A stretch of 64,000 nt of DNA, taken from the NCBI RefSeq assembly GCF_021611515.1, contig NZ_CP090960.1:1922001-1986000 (forward strand), written 5' to 3'. This DNA comes from Mariluticola halotolerans. GTDB lineage: Bacteria > Pseudomonadota > Alphaproteobacteria > Rhizobiales > Devosiaceae. Within the stretch, counting starts at the first letter, position 1; each line of letters starts with the position of its first letter. The notes below the pieces were generated by a model. The model made no database searches. It was not told the origin of the DNA and saw nothing but the letters and a program-made list of their open reading frames with translations. Below, piece by piece: positions 60,028-64,000 of this stretch. A program made the position numbers and the translations under genes.

Positions 60028-63000
60028 TTAATAATCCTGCTCGTAGAAAATGCCAACGCTGGTTTCGCCATCGCTGGTGGCGGAGCCGCGGGCTTTGAGC
60101 GTGTCGGTGAGATCGAGGTCGAGGGAGACCTTGCTCTTGCCCTCGGCCCCGGCCTGCACGCTGACATAGATATTGTCCTGCAGATAGCGCCCGGCCTTGA
60201 CCGCGGCATTGCCCTCTGAATCGGTGACGATATCAAGATCATCAAGGCCGGTTGCCTCGCGCAGATCGTCTGTGAGGGAATTATTGCCTCCTCCGGCGAG
60301 TTCTGCAGCGGCAGCGGCAAGCTTGGCCAATTGCAATGGCGACAGATCGCCCAAAGCGCGCTTGAAGATGAGGAGCGACAGCACTTCATCCTGCGGCAAT
60401 TCGGGGTCGGACGAAAACTCGATATCGAGATCGGAGACAGGACCGGTGACGGTGACGAAAACGGTGGTGTCGTCCGCCGCTGACGATGCTGTGAGGTCGA
60501 TATAGGGGTTGAGGTCGCCAACAAGGGTGACCGAACCTGAGGTGAAGGTGATGCGCTGGCCGAGAATTGTCAGGCGGCCACGGATCAGTTCAAAGCCGCC
60601 AACGGGCTGGATATTGGTGGCGGAGCCGGTCAGACGGAGCGCGCCACCCAGTTCGGCATCGACACCACGCCCGCGCACGAAAATGCGGCCAGGGGCTGTG
60701 ACATTGATATCAAATTGCAGCACGCTTGGGCGCTGGTTGCTGGTTGAGGACGCCTCGTTGCCGCGGGTGCGCGCCAGGGTGCGGGTGACGGGAATGGGCG
60801 CGTTGACGTGATCAACCGCGATCAGCGGGCTATTGGCCGGGCTGAAATCGGGGATGGAGATTTCGGCGCGTTCCAGATTGATATCGCCGGACAAAAGCGG
60901 GTCGCGCAGCAGCGCGCCGGTGACCGCCAGATCGCCAGAGGCGGTGGCGACAAACATATTGCCATCGGCATAGCGGGCGGCATTGAGGCGGACGCGGATA
61001 TCGGCCGGGAAATTGGCCGCCGCATCAAGCCCGACTGTGCCGCTGGCGCTGACAGAACCGCCGGTGGCCAGATTGCCCGTGAACTGATCAATCACCAATC
61101 GATCGCCATTGAGGCTGAGACTGGTTGTGATTGATTGCAGGCGCAGATTGGTTTGCGGGTCGATAATTTCGCTATTGGCGGTGGTGACCGCACCATTGAA
61201 CAGAGGCTTGGCGAGACTGCCGGTGACCCGGGCATTGATGTTGGCGGTGCCCGATATCTGGGTGCCGCGCTCACCCACGATACGGTTGGCAAGGGTCAGG
61301 GGCACTGTGCCGGTAACGGCGAGATTGCCGCTGGAGCCGATCAACGGCATGGTGCCATTGGCGCTGGCGGCAAGACCTGAGGGGCTGTTGACCTGAAGCG
61401 CTGCGAGGGTGAGCGTTTGCTCAGCGAAGCTGCCACTGGCGCTGGCCGTGAGCGGGGTGATGCCATAGGGCGCAATCATTTGCGCGACGATATTTTTGGC
61501 ATCGATATCGAAGGTGATCTGCGGGTCGTCAGAAGTGCCGGACACCCTAACCGTGCCATCGAGCGTGCCACCCAGACCGAGATCGGCGCGGATGGTATTG
61601 GCAATGGAAAGCGGCAGGGCGGTGATGGCAACGCCCAGATCAAGCCTTGTGCCCGCCGTGCCCGAGGCGGTGACGCGGCCCCCACCGACATCAAGCTGCA
61701 CATCATCAAGAGTGACTGTTTCGTTGATGATGGTCAGGGCGGTTGGCGCGATCAGACGGGCGGACAGGGAGCCCTGGTCGAGTGCGATCTTGTCGAGGGC
61801 GATACGATAGCCCTCCCCGACCGGTGTCAGGCTGCCCGAGAGGGACGCATCGGTGCCATTCTCAAGGGCGGCGTCAACCGAGAAGCCGGTTGTGTTGGTG
61901 GCATGGGCGGCTTCTGCGGCGAGTGTTTTGATGTCGATGCCGCCAGCGGAAATATCCGCGCCATTGAGCGTGCCATTGACGGCCGGGACGCCAAACAGAT
62001 CGGCGATGACGGCATTGACATTTGCGGTACCAATGGCGGTGCCCGCGGCTTTAACAGCACTCAGATTGGCGGTGACGCGTGCCTGTTGCTGGCCACCATC
62101 CGGCGACAGGGCAATGCTGGCATTGGCAGCACCAGTGGCCTCGGTCAGCAAAAGGGCGGCGGCCATGGACAGGTCGGTTGAGGCCAGATCAAGCTGGCCG
62201 GTCAAAAGGCCATCGGCGGACTGGACCAGATCGCCGGTGAGACTGGTGCCGACAATATCGAAGTTGAGCCCGGTCAGCCTGTTGACGCCATCGGCCACGG
62301 CAATCGCAGACTGAAGGCTGGCACGATAGCCATCAAGAAAGGCATTGCCGGTGAGCTGCCCCTTGAGCCCGGCATCGCCCGCACTGCCATCGAAGCCAAG
62401 ACGGCCTTCGGTGAGCGTGCGCCCGGCGAGTTTGCCATTGGGCACATTGGCCGTGAGCTTTAAGGCGATGGGACCATCTGCGCCCTTGGCTGTGCCAATG
62501 ACACTTAAAGGCCCTGAGGCATTGTCCGAGAGACGGGCGAGATCATCAAGATCGAGGGTGAAGGCGAAATCGGCCGCTGTGCTGGCATAGGTGCCATTGG
62601 CGGTGATGCGGGCGCGCTCGTTGACGATTTGAAAGGCGCGGGCGCTCAGGCCATTTTCTGAACGGCCAATGCGGCCTGAAAGCCGGGTTTCGCCGGCCAG
62701 AATATTGTCGGCGGCGGCAATGCCAAAGCCGAGGCTGTTGGCTGTGCCGGAAAGACCAAGATCGAATGCGCCGGTGAGCAGTTCCAGCGTGCCATCGATG
62801 ACCAGATTGGCCGCGCCGGACAATTGGCGGCCAGCCAGACCGGAGAAAGGCGCAAGGCTTGGGGTTTCAACCGAGACCGCGCCATTGAAGATGAAATCGG
62901 CGATATTGCCATCCAGCGCCACATCAAGCGCCTTGCCTGCGACACGCGCCTCGGCGATTTGCAGCGGTGCATTGGCACTCCAGAGACCTGCAAGACCAAG

Positions 63001-64000
63001 GCCGATTTCGGTGCCGAGCGCATCGGCAATTTGCGGATCCCTTGCGGTGATGCCGGTGGCGGCACCATCGGCATTAAAGGTGACACGGCGGGTTGCCGGG
63101 TCGTTTAGATTGAGCGCAGCGCCCTGCAGATCGAGCCTGATGTCTTCGGCACCAAGACTGCCATTATCGAGACCATCAATTGTGAGGGCACCGACCCAGG
63201 CATCACTCTTGCCATAATCGATGGTGAGACGGGCGCTGTCGATATTGGTGGTTTGCCCGGAAACAGGCAGGAGGACCGGTGCACCGGCGCTATCTGCAAT
63301 GCGGGCATCGAGATCGAGCCGGGTCAGAAACCCGTCGCTGGCGGTATCGGCACTGGCCGAGAGCGACAATTGCCCGCCAGCCAGTTGCAGATCATTGAGC
63401 GCGAGACCGCCACTGTCGCGCAACAGGGCATTGGCGGTGAGCTGGGTTTCTTCACCGAAAAAGGCGCGATAGACCGGCGGGATCAGATTGGCGATCGGGC
63501 CGCGCATATCAGCATTGATGGCGAGACCATCACCGACCCGCGACAGCTGCGTGCGCCCGGTGAGCGCGCGGGTGCCATCGGCATCGAGGGTCAGGCTGGC
63601 GGCAAGAGAATCGACCGGGCCGGAACCCTTTATGTTGAGCACAATTGCGGGACGCCCGGTGATATTGAGCAGGTTGGCGACGACGCCATCCCTGTTCTCG
63701 GTCAAAGCGATATCGAGATCGATATTGCGGTCTGAATTCTGATACTTGACCGCTGCGACCAGACGCCCGCCGGGACCATCCTTGCGGGTGATATCGAGAT
63801 TGGTATCAAGCGAGCCGCCTTCGAGCACAAGCCGGCCCTCGATGGCGACTTCGGAACCAAGGCCAAACACCTCTTCGCCAAAGGTGACGCTTGGGACGGA
63901 AAGCTGTTCAAGCGTGACGGCGACCGGCAATTCGGGCACTTCGAAACCACCCGCTTCGGGCGCGGGCGGGGTGACGCCTTCGGGCGGGATGGAGGGGCGG
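60028..64000 (-). CDS. tamB: TamB-type inner-membrane-anchored translocation protein, C-terminal part
   Basis: At least 1323 residues; the frame is open to the window edge, so the N-terminal anchor lies outside. Long runs of repeated beta strands (LVLEGGSLDTNLDITRK; NAASGTAGTRLDLGVAITALPLSIAN) form the beta-taco fold of DUF490/TamB. The C-terminal domain contains ILGQRITFTSGSVTLVGDLNPYIDLTASS and SDPELPQDEVLSLLIFKRALGDLSPLQLAKLAAA, landmarks of TamB. It bridges the periplasm and moves phospholipids or helps outer membrane proteins with TamA. The stop leaves 251 bp to uup. Confidence 0.93.
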   Translation of the reverse strand, partial: RPSIPPEGVTPPAPEAGGFEVPELPVAVTLEQLSVPSVTFGEEVFGLGSEVAIEGRLVLEGGSLDTNLDITRKDGPGGRLVAAVKYQNSDRNIDLDIALTENRDGVVANLLNITGRPAIVLNIKGSGPVDSLAASLTLDADGTRALTGRTQLSRVGDGLAINADMRGPIANLIPPVYRAFFGEETQLTANALLRDSGGLALNDLQLAGGQLSLSASADTASDGFLTRLDLDARIADSAGAPVLLPVSGQTTNIDSARLTIDYGKSDAWVGALTIDGLDNGSLGAEDIRLDLQGAALNLNDPATRRVTFNADGAATGITARDPQIADALGTEIGLGLAGLWSANAPLQIAEARVAGKALDVALDGNIADFIFNGAVSVETPSLAPFSGLAGRQLSGAANLVIDGTLELLTGAFDLGLSGTANSLGFGIAAADNILAGETRLSGRIGRSENGLSARAFQIVNERARITANGTYASTAADFAFTLDLDDLARLSDNASGPLSVIGTAKGADGPIALKLTANVPNGKLAGRTLTEGRLGFDGSAGDAGLKGQLTGNAFLDGYRASLQSAIAVADGVNRLTGLNFDIVGTSLTGDLVQSADGLLTGQLDLASTDLSMAAALLLTEATGAANASIALSPDGGQQQARVTANLSAVKAAGTAIGTANVNAVIADLFGVPAVNGTLNGADISAGGIDIKTLAAEAAHATNTTGFSVDAALENGTDASLSGSLTPVGEGYRIALDKIALDQGSLSARLIAPTALTIINETVTLDDVQLDVGGGRVTASGTAGTRLDLGVAITALPLSIANTIRADLGLGGTLDGTVRVSGTSDDPQITFDIDAKNIVAQMIAPYGITPLTASASGSFAEQTLTLAALQVNSPSGLAASANGTMPLIGSSGNLAVTGTVPLTLANRIVGERGTQISGTANINARVTGSLAKPLFNGAVTTANSEIIDPQTNLRLQSITTSLSLNGDRLVIDQFTGNLATGGSVSASGTVGLDAAANFPADIRVRLNAARYADGNMFVATASGDLAVTGALLRDPLLSGDINLERAEISIPDFSPANSPLIAVDHVNAPIPVTRTLARTRGNEASSTSNQRPSVLQFDINVTAPGRIFVRGRGVDAELGGALRLTGSATNIQPVGGFELIRGRLTILGQRITFTSGSVTLVGDLNPYIDLTASSAADDTTVFVTVTGPVSDLDIEFSSDPELPQDEVLSLLIFKRALGDLSPLQLAKLAAAAAELAGGGNNSLTDDLREATGLDDLDIVTDSEGNAAVKAGRYLQDNIYVSVQAGAEGKSKVSLDLDLTDTLKARGSATSDGETSVGIFYEQDY

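Noticed and set aside
1-64000. tRNA or rRNA genes
   Set aside because: Spacers were scanned by eye for the T-loop GGTTC-A motif with a matching acceptor stem and for rRNA landmarks; nothing convincing was seen. A tRNAscan run would be decisive.

Overview
The window looks like chromosomal DNA of a GC-rich alphaproteobacterium, most likely in the order Hyphomicrobiales (Rhizobiales). Reasons: a RirA-type Rrf2 iron regulator with cysteines at 91, 99 and 105; a zwf-pgl-edd Entner-Doudoroff operon; a Zur/znuABC locus with a Zur-box-like palindrome; a vitamin B12 locus of alphaproteobacterial style (CobN, CobW, CobO, CbiG-CobJ fusion); and several families of short palindromic intergenic repeats. 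I cannot name a genus.

Layout. 1-1248: end of a BMP-type nucleoside/sugar ABC transporter. 1400-4959: a YnjBCD-type ABC importer. 4960-6290: a gene-free 1.3 kb patch packed with palindromic repeats and a folded-looking block. 6291-6755: CoxG-like protein. 6891-10518: a three-gene operon of unknown function (soluble helical protein, one-TM DUF6384-like protein, coiled-coil protein with a Gly/Ser/Arg tail). 10528-15556: edd, pgl, zwf and a BadF-type sugar kinase. 15728-40249: a large cobalamin region with cobU, cobD-cobQ-cobB-cobA, cbiD-cobK, cobM-cbiG/cobJ-cobI-cobL-cobH-cbiX and cobW-cobN-cobO plus an unusual caspase/CHAT-like small protein. It is interrupted by a cation efflux gene, an HD hydrolase, an ornithine-cyclodeaminase-like gene and two exported proteins. 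40907-44904: DUF2164, znuA/znuCB/zur and a DNA alkyltransferase. 45169-53997: two GGDEF/EAL proteins (the second with a damaged EAL site and a periplasmic molybdopterin-fold partner), an EEP hydrolase, SIMPL and DUF2061 proteins, an XRE regulator, an oxidoreductase and a VOC protein. 54198-57280: a 31-codon membrane ORF, a sugar dehydrogenase, an NTF2-like protein, rirA and a coiled-coil protein. 57968-64000: uup and tamB (cut by the window edge).

How the genes fit together. The cob genes cover most of corrin ring methylation, contraction, amidation, cobalt insertion, adenosylation and nucleotide-loop activation. They mix enzymes of the late-cobalt route (CobN, CobK, CobL) with families typical of the early-cobalt route (CbiD, CbiG, CbiX). 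CobG, CobF, CobS and CobT are not in the window. Tight 4-nt ATGA overlaps show translational coupling in every cob operon. znuABC-zur is a complete zinc uptake and sensing unit.

The most unusual observation is cobN. It is about 180 residues longer than I expect, because interspersed palindromic repeats (two 176-bp copies plus a third relative) sit in frame inside the coding sequence and keep the frame open. The three-gene operon at 6891-10518 is the best candidate for an undescribed cellular system.
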